Shown here: one piece after another, positions 51,931-60,123 of the stretch
Layout: every line of letters begins with the position of its first letter
How positions within the stretch are numbered: the stretch's first letter is position 1
NCBI GenBank assembly: GCA_002844335.1
Contig: CP019154.1
Span: forward strand, 62,001-126,000
Origin: Haloarcula taiwanensis
GTDB taxonomy: Archaea > Halobacteriota > Halobacteria > Halobacteriales > Haloarculaceae
Direction of reading: 5' to 3'
Length of the DNA: 64,000 bases
Program-made: the position numbers and the translations under genes
Notes under the pieces: generated by a model
Seen by the model: the letters and a program-made list of their open reading frames with translations, nothing else
Told to the model about the DNA's origin: nothing
Database searches by the model: none

Positions 51931-52722
51931 ATGTCGGGCAAAGACGACTACTACAACAGAGCGAAGCAGGAGGGGTATCGCGCGCGGTCAGCCTACAAGC
52001 TCCAGCAACTGGACGACACGGCCGGCCTGCTCGGCGAGGGACGGACCGTCGTCGACCTCGGGGCCGCCCCGGGCGGCTGGATGCAGGTCGCGGCCGAGCG
52101 CATCGGCGAGCGCGGGACGCTGGTCGGTGTCGACCGCCAGACCATCGACGATTTGGAGGACCCCGAACCGACCGTCGAGTACGTCCGCGGCGACATGACT
52201 GAGGACAGCACGAAAGACGAAATCCGGGACATAGTCGGCGAGAGCGACGGCGAGGGCGGCCCGGTCGACGTGGTCATCTCCGACATGGCTCCGAACATGA
52301 CCGGGCAGTACGACCTCGACCACGCCCGGTCGGTCCATCTGGTCCGGCAGGCCTTCGAGGTCGCGACGGACCTGCTCGATGCCGGCGGGGACTTCTGTGC
52401 GAAAGTGTTCGACGGGCAGGACCTAGACGACCTCATCGCCGACATCGAACCGGAGTTCGAGTACGTCCGCGAGGTCCGTCCCGACGCCTCGCGGGACTCC
52501 TCCTCGGAGCTGTATCTGGTGGCGAAACACCGCCTGACCGGGCCGGTCCGCGAGGGTGATATCATCGACGTCACCATCGACGACATCGGCGAGGAGGGCG
52601 ACGGTATCGCCAAAGTCGAGAACTTCACCGTCTTCGTCAGCGGTGTCGAAGAGGGCGAAACAGTCGAGGTCCGCATCGACGACGTGAAGCCCCGGTACGC
52701 GTTCGCTGAACCGGTCGAATAA
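51931..52722 (+). CDS. rlmE: 23S rRNA 2'-O-methyltransferase (FtsJ/RlmE) with TRAM domain
   Basis: A 263-residue RrmJ-type methyltransferase. The KDKE tetrad: K in RSAYKLQQL, D in SDMAPNMTG, K in CAKVFDG and E in SSELYLVAKH; SAM loop VDLGAAPGGWMQVA. A C-terminal TRAM domain (about 195-263; EGDIIDVTIDDIGEEGDGIAKV) adds RNA binding, as in archaeal members. The ATG at 51931 is preferred to one at 51922 because the family starts MSGKDDYYNRAK. Confidence 0.94.
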   Translation: MSGKDDYYNRAKQEGYRARSAYKLQQLDDTAGLLGEGRTVVDLGAAPGGWMQVAAERIGERGTLVGVDRQTIDDLEDPEPTVEYVRGDMTEDSTKDEIRDIVGESDGEGGPVDVVISDMAPNMTGQYDLDHARSVHLVRQAFEVATDLLDAGGDFCAKVFDGQDLDDLIADIEPEFEYVREVRPDASRDSSSELYLVAKHRLTGPVREGDIIDVTIDDIGEEGDGIAKVENFTVFVSGVEEGETVEVRIDDVKPRYAFAEPVE

Positions 52723-52739
52723 GCCGCTTGCAGCTGTTT

Positions 52740-53438
52740 TCAGTCGGCGCTCGCCGGGGCCGTAACGACGTCGTTTCGGCGGGCGAAGCCGACGACAGCG
52801 TAGACGAACGGCGTGTCGACGACAGCGATAGCGAGCTTTAACAGGTACTGGCCGACGATGAGCGCCAGCGCCTCGGCCGGTGGGACGCCCTGAAACAGGA
52901 CGAAGCCGACGCCGACGAAGATGACCGTATCGATAAGCTGGCTGGAGGCCGTCGAACCGATGTTGCGGAGCCAGAGCTTCTCGCCGTCGGTTCGGTCCCG
53001 AAGCCAGTGGAAGACGAACACGTCCCAGTTCTGGCTCACGACGTAGGCCGACAGGCTGGCAACGACGATGGCTGTGCTGGCCCCGAGGACGTTCCGGAAG
53101 GCCGCGAGGTCGACTGGCTGTGCCGACTGCGGGAGGCCGGGCGCGAAGATGGTGCTCCAGACCAGCGCCAGCAGGACGAAGTTCATCGCGAACCCGACGT
53201 TGACGACGACCGTCGCGGCCCGCCGGCCGTACAGTTCGGCGTAGCAGTCAGAAGCGAAGAACGTCAGCGCGTACGCCAGCGCGGCCCCCGGCAGGACGAG
53301 CGTCGACCCCGCAAGCGGGAGCGAAAACGGCAGCGAGAACGCCAGAAGCTTCGAGGCGGTCACCTGCGAGGTGACCAGCGCCGTCACGAACAGCGCGACG
53401 AGACCGACGCGCACCGCCTCCGACCGCTCACTGGTCAT
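52740..53438 (-). CDS. Queuosine-precursor transporter (YhhQ/VUT family)
   Basis: A 232-residue membrane protein with about six helices. The family marks are PLAGSTLVLPGAALAYALTF, DCYAELYGRRAA, SQNWDVFVFHWL and TASSQLIDTVIFVGVGF. YhhQ-type proteins import 7-cyano-7-deazaguanine (preQ0) or related precursors, used for archaeosine tRNA in archaea. ATG at 53438 overlaps the stop of the RHH gene by 11 bases, so the two are coupled. TRAM-containing rlmE converges on it. Confidence 0.88.
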   Translation of the reverse strand: MTSERSEAVRVGLVALFVTALVTSQVTASKLLAFSLPFSLPLAGSTLVLPGAALAYALTFFASDCYAELYGRRAATVVVNVGFAMNFVLLALVWSTIFAPGLPQSAQPVDLAAFRNVLGASTAIVVASLSAYVVSQNWDVFVFHWLRDRTDGEKLWLRNIGSTASSQLIDTVIFVGVGFVLFQGVPPAEALALIVGQYLLKLAIAVVDTPFVYAVVGFARRNDVVTAPASAD

Positions 53439-53604
53439 CGTCGAGTCGTCCCTGCCGTTCATCGATGTCGTCGAGCATGTCAAGCGTCTTTCGCACCGAA
53501 GCGCGGATAGCCTCGCTCCGGTTGACGAACTTCCCGTCTTCGCCGACGTGCTTGTCGATGTCGTTCAGCAGCTCGGCCGGGACTTCGACGCTTATCTTGG
53601 GCAT
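53428..53604 (-). CDS. Ribbon-helix-helix (CopG-type) regulator
   Basis: A 58-residue protein: a beta strand MPKISVEVPAELLNDIDKHV, then two helices with FVNRSEAIRASVRKTL. This is a typical RHH DNA-binding fold working as a dimer. It is translationally coupled to the YhhQ-type transporter, so it may regulate that gene or archaeosine precursor uptake, or itself. Overlapping palindromic and TATA-like sequences lie immediately upstream (53605-53640: cgatatattc, gcatatgc). Confidence 0.8.
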   Translation of the reverse strand: MPKISVEVPAELLNDIDKHVGEDGKFVNRSEAIRASVRKTLDMLDDIDERQGRLDDDQ

Positions 53605-53932
53605 ATCTGGAGAATATATCGAGCATATGCTTAGCCACTGTGGTTTGCCGACCGGGCGTATCGCCCTCCGTAGATAATATATACCGAGACAACTACCTGA
53701 TATATTTTCATTTTCCCATTTAATATCTGAAATATGAATACATTGAAACGACGTACCGTACTTGGAGTGTTCCGCTGGCACTCGGGATGCGGGCTGTAGC
53801 AGTGAGAACGGTGCTGAACAAGACGATACCGCCGACCGAGCGTCGCAGTGCGACAGACGCGCAGTTGACGACCGCGACGGTGGCACAAATATCGTCGAAT
53901 AACGTCCCGTGACCTGTCGCTGAGTACAACTC
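53605..53932. other. AT-rich gap with a degenerated lipoprotein gene
   Basis: Contains the RHH promoter, several TATA-like runs, and the pseudogene at 53734-53908. The rest holds nothing recognised. Confidence 0.55.
53734..53908 (+). pseudogene. Degraded Tat-lipoprotein gene remnant
   Basis: An ATG at 53734 encodes MNTLKRRTVLGV, a Tat-signal start, but the frame closes at a TAG after 21 residues (RWHSGCGL). From about 53768 another frame carries DAGCSSENGAEQDDTADRAS, the Cys plus acidic linker expected after a lipobox, then ends at a TAA after about 30 more residues. The hydrophobic core of the signal is missing. This suggests a deletion or frameshift remnant of a secreted lipoprotein. The TATA-like taatatc upstream remains. 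Confidence 0.5.
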
Positions 53933-56122
53933 TCAGTCGGCGGGTTCGCTGCGGCGGTTCGACGTCCGCCGGCCGCCGAGCGTGTACACCCAGAGGACGC
54001 CGAGTCCGAGCAGGTACGCAAGCGCGGTTGGAATACCGACGATGAACATCGTGAAGATGCCGCTGGGCGAGAGGATCGCCGAGAGGGCGACGATGGCGAT
54101 GACGACCTCTCGCCAGCGCTCGTACATCAGCCGGAACGGAATGATACCGCCCTTGTGGAAGAGGAACATCGTCACTGGAATCTCGGCCAGCAGGCCGATG
54201 CCGATGGTGAGGAAGAACACGAGCCAGCCGAAGTTGCTCACCCGATAGGCGATGACCATGTTCGAGTTCAATTGGTCGTAGGCGATCCAGGAGATGGTCA
54301 TCGGGGCCACGTAGAGGAACCCGAGCAGGCTTCCGCCGATGAGTGCGGCAAACAGCGTCCCGCCCCAGATACCCAGGATGTTGCGGTTCCCGATGACCAG
54401 GCCGCGCTCGCGCATCGCCGGCCACGCGAAGTACAGCACCACGGGAATGACTGCAACGGCCCCGAGTATCGTCGAGAACTTGACGATGAACACGAGGTGC
54501 TCCACGGGGTGGAGCGTGACGATGCTCACGTCGGCGGCCATCTCCGGCGGGAGCCGGCTAACGAACGTCCGCTGAATCGTCCCGATGCCACCCTGATAGA
54601 GGAACAGGAACGCGGCGGCAAGCACCGCCCCGAAGATGCCCAGAATCACGAACGCCCGGGAGGCTAAGGCGCTGAGGATGAACTGGATGTCGTAGTAGTA
54701 GCCGCCGATCTCGTCTTCGGTTGTTTCGTCCTCGGTGAACGCGTCGACCATGCCAGCGGTCGTCGAGGTGAACACGCCCGCTTCTTCCTCCGATTCAGCG
54801 GCCCCGTCCGCGGTATCGCCGGTCTCGCTTCCCGGGTCGTCTTCGTGGGCCATGTCCCAGCGGTCGAGGACGGCCTGCGCTTTCTCCTTGTTGTCGTCCG
54901 CAAGCGCGCGGTCGGCGTGGGCAAGCGCCTCGTCCTCGCTCATCTCCTCAAACACTTCGGGCGGTGCGACCTCGACGGCCGAGGCGTTGAGTTCGCTGAT
55001 GTCGATGGCCGTCGGGTCGCCGACCTGACCGGGACCGGCCTTCTCCGAGAGCGCGGTCAGGACGTGGTAGTACAGGACGACGACAGCACCGATGACACCG
55101 AACCCGACGGCGAGAAGTACTGCTGTACTCTCGACCGGGAGGCCGAATAGTGCCGGCGGCTGGATGTCACCGGTGAGCCGGTCGGACGGGAACACTTCAG
55201 CGAACTGCTGGATGTACTGGAACGCCGGCGTCGCTAGGACGTAGTACACCACACCGCCGCCAAGCACTGCACCGCCGAGAATCGTGTTCCAGTGCTCTCG
55301 GGCGACGGCACTGGTACTGACGAGGTCACCGGAGCGTCTGACCAACATTGCAAGCTTCGCCAGCGCGAGGCTGATACCGTAGAGGCCACACAGCGGCGCG
55401 GCCCACATAATCTGGGTGAAGGGGTCCGGCGGCGAGAACAGCGCCCCGAAGGCGAAAATCCCCATCACCGCGTAGCGCCACTTGTCCCGGAACGTCTCGT
55501 AGGGGACGATTTCGGTGTAGGAAAGCACCGTCATCACGAGCGGCAACTGAGCGGCGAGCCCGAAGGAGACGGCCAGCAGGAAGACGAACTGGAACCACTT
55601 GACGATGGAGTACTGTGGCGTGAAGCCGGCCTTGAACGCGTCCCCGGCGAGGAAGTTGAACATCAGCGGGAAGAACAGCTCGTAGGCGTAGGCGACACCG
55701 CCGAAAAACAGCCCTAAGCTGATCGTGACGAACAGCGCGCCCTTCCAGGTCGGGATGTGCTCGGCCGGCCACCAGCCCCGCTGGCGGAGTCCGTCGCGGC
55801 CGAAGTATATCAACAGCGGCAACGACATGAGAATCCCGATGACGGCTCCGATTTTCACCTGCAGGAGGATGACGTCGAACGGCGTGACCGCGACGATGCT
55901 CGTGGCTTCCTGCGTGGTGAGGTCCATCTGCGAGTACAGGAGATCGGCGCGCAGCGTGTCCCAGACGCCGTACTGCAGTCCCATGATCGTGCCGATCATC
56001 CCGATGACGAAGACGACGAACACCTTCTGGAGGTGCACCTGCGCCGAGCGAAGCATCGCGCCGAGCGTGGCGCGCCCGCTCTGAACCGTCTGGACGGTGT
56101 CCTCGTCGATAGCACTCGCCAT
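53933..56122 (-). CDS. tatC2: Twin-arginine translocase TatCt (double TatC fusion)
   Basis: A 729-residue protein formed by two TatC domains (about residues 20-260 and 470-720), giving some 14 membrane helices in total, joined by an acidic cytoplasmic linker (about 380-460). TatCt is known in haloarchaea, where most secreted proteins use the Tat route and TatC binds the RR signal. ATG at 56122 (MASAIDEDTVQTV) follows an AT-rich TATA (minus-strand ataaattgat, 56151-56160); another in-frame ATG is at 56164. Divergent from the single-domain tatC. Confidence 0.92.
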   Translation of the reverse strand: MASAIDEDTVQTVQSGRATLGAMLRSAQVHLQKVFVVFVIGMIGTIMGLQYGVWDTLRADLLYSQMDLTTQEATSIVAVTPFDVILLQVKIGAVIGILMSLPLLIYFGRDGLRQRGWWPAEHIPTWKGALFVTISLGLFFGGVAYAYELFFPLMFNFLAGDAFKAGFTPQYSIVKWFQFVFLLAVSFGLAAQLPLVMTVLSYTEIVPYETFRDKWRYAVMGIFAFGALFSPPDPFTQIMWAAPLCGLYGISLALAKLAMLVRRSGDLVSTSAVAREHWNTILGGAVLGGGVVYYVLATPAFQYIQQFAEVFPSDRLTGDIQPPALFGLPVESTAVLLAVGFGVIGAVVVLYYHVLTALSEKAGPGQVGDPTAIDISELNASAVEVAPPEVFEEMSEDEALAHADRALADDNKEKAQAVLDRWDMAHEDDPGSETGDTADGAAESEEEAGVFTSTTAGMVDAFTEDETTEDEIGGYYYDIQFILSALASRAFVILGIFGAVLAAAFLFLYQGGIGTIQRTFVSRLPPEMAADVSIVTLHPVEHLVFIVKFSTILGAVAVIPVVLYFAWPAMRERGLVIGNRNILGIWGGTLFAALIGGSLLGFLYVAPMTISWIAYDQLNSNMVIAYRVSNFGWLVFFLTIGIGLLAEIPVTMFLFHKGGIIPFRLMYERWREVVIAIVALSAILSPSGIFTMFIVGIPTALAYLLGLGVLWVYTLGGRRTSNRRSEPAD

Positions 56123-56150
56123 CTTCTCTATGCCTAGCCCAGTGGGCGTT

Positions 56151-56160
56151 ATCAATTTAT
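56151..56160 (-). promoter_or_regulatory. TATA box of tatCt
   Basis: Minus-strand ataaattgat about 33 bases before the ATG at 56122; supports that start over 56164. Confidence 0.45.
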
Positions 56161-56226
56161 TCATCCCGGTGACAGCCGCTGCTCGAAAAGAAAGTTTACA
56201 ACACCCACCGTCTAAGCCCGGGACAG

Positions 56227-57846
56227 ATGGAGGACGGTGACGCAGACGACGAGCGGCGCGGGTCCGAAGAGCCGCCACTACCGTCCGACGACGAATCCGA
56301 CGAGTCGCCGATCCCCACCGACCCCGTGGCCGAGGCCGATGCCGATCGGGAGACGGCCGAGGTGACAGGCCCGGGTCCCGCGCCGGCCGGCGGTGACGAG
56401 GACACTGTTGGCTCGCACGCCGCGCCGACCGAAGCCGAATCCAGCGATGGGCTGTTCGACCGGGATGCGTCGGATATCGCCGCCGCCGTCCCGGCGGACG
56501 TTCCGACCGACTGGGGCAAGTCGACGCCCTCGCCGGCTGGTGCCGGTGGTGCTGCGCCGACGACCGGTGGCGGGACCGCACCGAGCTACGACCCCGACGA
56601 CGATATCGTCGACGAGGGCGCACCCGACGACGAGGAGATGCCGCTGGCCGACCACGTCGAGGAGATGGCGATGCGGCTGTTCGTCGTCGTCGGCGTGATG
56701 GCCGTCGTCGCCGTCATCGCCCTGCCGTACTCCGACGAACTCATCAATTTCCTGTGGTACTCCTTCCTCGATGGCCCGGCAAGCCAATGCGGTCAGGTCG
56801 CGACGAATGCCGATGGCAGTGTCGTCGAAGGGGCGGACTGTCCGAACGTGTACAACCCGCTTGCGCTGATTCTGGCGCGGCTGAAAGTGTCGTCACTGGT
56901 CGGCTTTATCGTCGCGCTCCCGGTGTTCGTCTACCAGACGTACCTGTTCATGCGACCGGGGCTGTACCCCCGCGAGCGGCGCTACTACCTCGCGGCGGTC
57001 CCGACGAGTCTCGTGCTCGCGGCCGTCGGCGTCGGCTTCGCGTACTTCGCGGTCCTGCGGGCGATGTTCGATTACTTCATCACCTACTCCGACCGCGCGG
57101 CCGACCTCGCCTTTGGCCTCAGCGAGACGTTCAACCTCATCATCCTGATGCTCGGGCTGTTCGCGCTCATCTTCCAGATTCCGCTGTTCGTGATGCTCGC
57201 GGTGATGATGGGCGTGACGACGCGCCAGTGGCTTCAGGACCGGCGGCTGTACTTCTGGGGTGGCTTCGCCGCCGTGGCGTTCCTGTTCAGTCCCGACCCG
57301 ACCGGGATGGCCCCGCTGATGGTCGCGGTGACGATGATCGGCCTGTTCGAGGGGACCCTGTTGCTCCTGCGGTGGACCGGCAGCACGTCGCCGATCCCGA
57401 CCGCCGACGACCTCGCCGCTCGTCGCCCGGTCGCGTGGCTGACCGCCGGTATCGCCGGCTACGTCCTCAGCCCCGCGCCGGTCCCGACAGGCTACTACGA
57501 GCAACTGCCAGCCACAGTGACTGAGACGCTCGCAGCCGTCGGCCTCGGGAACGCCACGCCGATGCTCGTCGGCGGTGGGATGATCGTCCTGTTCGAGGCG
57601 CTAGCCTACGTGAACAAGAACTACTACGGCTCGGTCAAGCTCTGGCGCGGGTTCCGGGCCGCCCGCCTGCCGGTGTGGGCTGTCGCCATCGTCGTCGGCT
57701 ACCTCGGCAGCCCTGACCCGACGCTGTTCCGGCTCGTGAACCAGTTCAGCCTCCCGCGAAACGCCGCCATCGCCGCCGCCGCCGGCCTTGTCCTCCTCTA
57801 CGAGGGGACCATCGCCGTCGCGCGCTGGCGAAACCGGGGTGAATAA
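56227..57846 (+). CDS. tatC1: Twin-arginine translocase TatC (TatCo) with extended N- and C-termini
   Basis: A 539-residue TatC. A long acidic, Pro/Ala-rich N-terminal extension (about 1-135) precedes MPLADHVEEMAMRLFVVV, the usual TatC start. The E-L-R-type core includes FMRPGLYPRERRYY and six helices to about residue 385, with FLFSPDPTGMAP near the end. It continues for a further 150 residues with helices, an extension beyond bacterial TatC. Head-to-head with tatCt. Confidence 0.92.
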   Translation: MEDGDADDERRGSEEPPLPSDDESDESPIPTDPVAEADADRETAEVTGPGPAPAGGDEDTVGSHAAPTEAESSDGLFDRDASDIAAAVPADVPTDWGKSTPSPAGAGGAAPTTGGGTAPSYDPDDDIVDEGAPDDEEMPLADHVEEMAMRLFVVVGVMAVVAVIALPYSDELINFLWYSFLDGPASQCGQVATNADGSVVEGADCPNVYNPLALILARLKVSSLVGFIVALPVFVYQTYLFMRPGLYPRERRYYLAAVPTSLVLAAVGVGFAYFAVLRAMFDYFITYSDRAADLAFGLSETFNLIILMLGLFALIFQIPLFVMLAVMMGVTTRQWLQDRRLYFWGGFAAVAFLFSPDPTGMAPLMVAVTMIGLFEGTLLLLRWTGSTSPIPTADDLAARRPVAWLTAGIAGYVLSPAPVPTGYYEQLPATVTETLAAVGLGNATPMLVGGGMIVLFEALAYVNKNYYGSVKLWRGFRAARLPVWAVAIVVGYLGSPDPTLFRLVNQFSLPRNAAIAAAAGLVLLYEGTIAVARWRNRGE

Positions 57847-57847
57847 G

Positions 57848-58477
57848 ATGAGGACCCTACTTGTCGCCCGGCACGGGGAGACCACCTGGAACCGCGACGG
57901 TCGCATCCAGGGGTGGGCCCCGAGCCGACTCACAGACCGTGGCCAGCAACAGGCCACGGCGCTCGGGGCGTGGCTCGATGAGCGATACAGTGTTGACCGC
58001 GTCTTCGCCTCGGACCTCCGGCGCACCCGCGAGACGGCCGCTGCGGTCGGTGACGGCTACGGCGGCCTGCCCGACTGCGCGTTCGACACCGACTGGCGCG
58101 AGCGCGGCTTCGGAATCATGCAGGGCCTGTACGCCGACGAACTGCTCGATGAGTTCCCCGACCACGACCGGGACGCGAGCGTCATCTCACTCGATGCGGC
58201 CCCGGAAGGCGGCGAGGGCATCCCGACCTTCCGCGGACGGGTCGAGTCGGCCTGGGACCGGGCAATCGCGACGACCGATGCTGGCGAGACGACGCTGGTG
58301 GTTACCCACGGCGGCGTCATCAAGGTCTTGCTGGCGAAGCTCACGGACAGAGACCCCGACGCGGCGCTGGCCGAGGACTCACAGCTGAACTGCGCCGTCA
58401 ACGAGATTCGGCTCGACGGTGACGAGCCGGAACTGGTCGGCGAGGAACTGACCGGCTGGCAGGCGCTGCTTGACTGA
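57848..58477 (+). CDS. Histidine phosphatase (phosphoglycerate mutase-like)
   Basis: A 209-residue histidine phosphatase. The catalytic motif VARHGETTWNRDGRIQG contains the phosphorylated His and Arg; WRERGFG and the second His in VVTHGGVIKVLL complete it. The family includes cofactor-dependent mutases and small phosphatases; substrate unknown. ATG at 57848 follows the tatC stop by one base, so it is probably in the tatC operon. Confidence 0.9.
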   Translation: MRTLLVARHGETTWNRDGRIQGWAPSRLTDRGQQQATALGAWLDERYSVDRVFASDLRRTRETAAAVGDGYGGLPDCAFDTDWRERGFGIMQGLYADELLDEFPDHDRDASVISLDAAPEGGEGIPTFRGRVESAWDRAIATTDAGETTLVVTHGGVIKVLLAKLTDRDPDAALAEDSQLNCAVNEIRLDGDEPELVGEELTGWQALLD

Positions 58478-58593
58478 CTGCGTGGTGTCGCCGTTTCTCG
58501 ATGCTATCCCGACCAGAAGTATCATTCTGTGCTCCCACCGGTGACCACTGCAAGTACCAGCGACTGCGGATGGTCGACGCGCCGTGGCTCTGA

Positions 58594-58860
58594 TTATCTT
58601 ATTAACAGAAGATAGAGGGCAACGAGTGTCAGTACTACTGCCCCGATAGCACTGTCAACGGCCGGTGTCACCGTAACGAACCGTCCCGGAACGAGTTTCG
58701 AGAGCACGTACGCAATAACAATCAATAGTGGTACAATACGCTCCAACTTGTACTCGGATTCCGCGTCTTCGGTCGATTGTGCGAGAACCCACGGGATAGC
58801 GAGCAACGAGCCGACACCGAGTACGAGAAGCGCCGAATCAATGAGGAGGGCGAGTTCCAT
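58594..58860 (-). CDS. Small membrane protein, unknown
   Basis: An 88-residue protein starting MELALLIDSALLVLG with three hydrophobic segments (about 4-22, 38-52 and 64-87). No family was recognised. The frame extends upstream to 58968 but the ATG at 58860 is preferred since the extension is polar and lacks a signal. It lies in a sparse region between the phosphatase and LarE. Confidence 0.6.
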   Translation of the reverse strand: MELALLIDSALLVLGVGSLLAIPWVLAQSTEDAESEYKLERIVPLLIVIAYVLSKLVPGRFVTVTPAVDSAIGAVVLTLVALYLLLIR

Positions 58861-59102
58861 GTGGTAGCGTGGTATACCTGCGGTGTTTGGGTAGCTGGCC
58901 GCACGGATGGCCGAAACTGGTTCCGAATCGATTCCAGACCTGCCGCGGTCTGCTGCCGTCTGAGACACTCACCTCGACGGCATCCCAGTACTTGTGTGTT
59001 ATCGTACACTCCCAATCACAATGAAAGTGCCACTCTACGTGCCTGATCGTCTCGCGGAGCAACGATGGCTGACTGACGTACTCGTCAGAGAAGATAGCGT
59101 CG
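58861..59102. other. Gap between small membrane gene and larE 3' end
   Basis: Nothing recognised. A short open frame (59022-59144, MKVPLYVPDRLAEQ...) overlaps larE's end and is discounted. Confidence 0.4.
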
Positions 59103-59984
59103 TCAGTCGACGGACGGGTAGTCGGCGTCGAAGACGTTGCTGACCACGTCCTCCGTCTCTTCTTCCGCTGGCTCCTCCGTTTCTGGGCTCACACTGCCGG
59201 TTTCGTACCCGTGGAGGTCGAGCGTCACGTGGTCGAAGCCACAGTCCTCGATGTGGTCGCGGGCGGTGCGGACGAAGTCGGGGTCGAGCGCGGTTTCGAG
59301 TTCTTCTTCGCCGACCTCGATGCGGGCGAGGCCGTCGTGGTCGCGCACACGGAACTGCTCGAAGCCCCACGTTCGCAGGAGACGCTCAGCCTTCTCGACG
59401 CGGGAGAGGCGTTCCTCCGTCACTTCGAGGCCAGTCGGAATCCGCGAGGAGAGACACGCCATCGAGGGCTTGTCGGCCACGGAGAGGTCATACTCGCGGG
59501 CGATCTCTCGGACCTCCTCTTTCTCGATGTCGTGTTCCAGCAGCGGGGAGTAGGCGTCAAGTTCCTCGACGGCACGGAGGCCGGGCCGGTGGCCCTCGCC
59601 CACGTCTGAGGCGTTCGTCCCATCACACACCACGTCAATACCGAGTTCGCGGGCGCGGTCGTACATCGCGCCCAGGCGCATCGACCGGCAGTGGTAACAC
59701 CGCATGTCGTCGTTCTGTATGAACTCCTCGCTGTCGAGCTCGGAGAACTCCACGATCTCGTGTCGGATGCCGATCTCCTCGGCGACGCGGGTGGCGTCGG
59801 TAAGCTCGGCGGCGGGGAGCGTCTCAGACTTGGCGGTACAGGCGATGGCGTCGTCGCCGAGGGCGTCGTGCGCCAGCGCGGCGACGACACTCGAATCGAC
59901 ACCACCGGAGAAGGCGATCAGCACGCCGTCTCGCGACTTGAGGTCTTCGCGGGCGGCCGCTAGCTTCTCCGAAACAGCAGACAT
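59103..59984 (-). CDS. larE: ATP-dependent sacrificial sulfur transferase LarE
   Basis: A 293-residue PP-loop pyrophosphatase. The PP-loop SGGVDSS is at residues 26-32. LarE adenylates the carboxylate of a pyridinium intermediate and donates sulfur to make the nickel-pincer nucleotide of lactate racemase-type enzymes. Three Cys, C96 and C99 (MRCYHC) plus C177 (ACLSSR), match the [4Fe-4S]-type LarE rather than the single-Cys sacrificial type. No larB, larC or larA lies nearby. Start ATG at 59984 (MSAVSEKLAAARED). Confidence 0.92.
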   Translation of the reverse strand: MSAVSEKLAAAREDLKSRDGVLIAFSGGVDSSVVAALAHDALGDDAIACTAKSETLPAAELTDATRVAEEIGIRHEIVEFSELDSEEFIQNDDMRCYHCRSMRLGAMYDRARELGIDVVCDGTNASDVGEGHRPGLRAVEELDAYSPLLEHDIEKEEVREIAREYDLSVADKPSMACLSSRIPTGLEVTEERLSRVEKAERLLRTWGFEQFRVRDHDGLARIEVGEEELETALDPDFVRTARDHIEDCGFDHVTLDLHGYETGSVSPETEEPAEEETEDVVSNVFDADYPSVD

Positions 59985-60123
59985 GGAACGTCTTTCTCGG
60001 TGGAGCACAAAAACGCCTTCGCGTTCGGTGTTCGACTGACTGAGCCGGGGCGGTTGACCGCTCCGCTGCCGCCGGAGCCGCTGGCAACGGGTTTTTTCTC
60101 GCTGGCGTCGAATGGGCGGGCAG

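Noticed and set aside
59022..59144. Short plus-strand frame starting MKVPLYVPDRLAEQ.
   Set aside because: Overlaps the larE 3' end, ends in Arg-rich sequence, and has no visible promoter.
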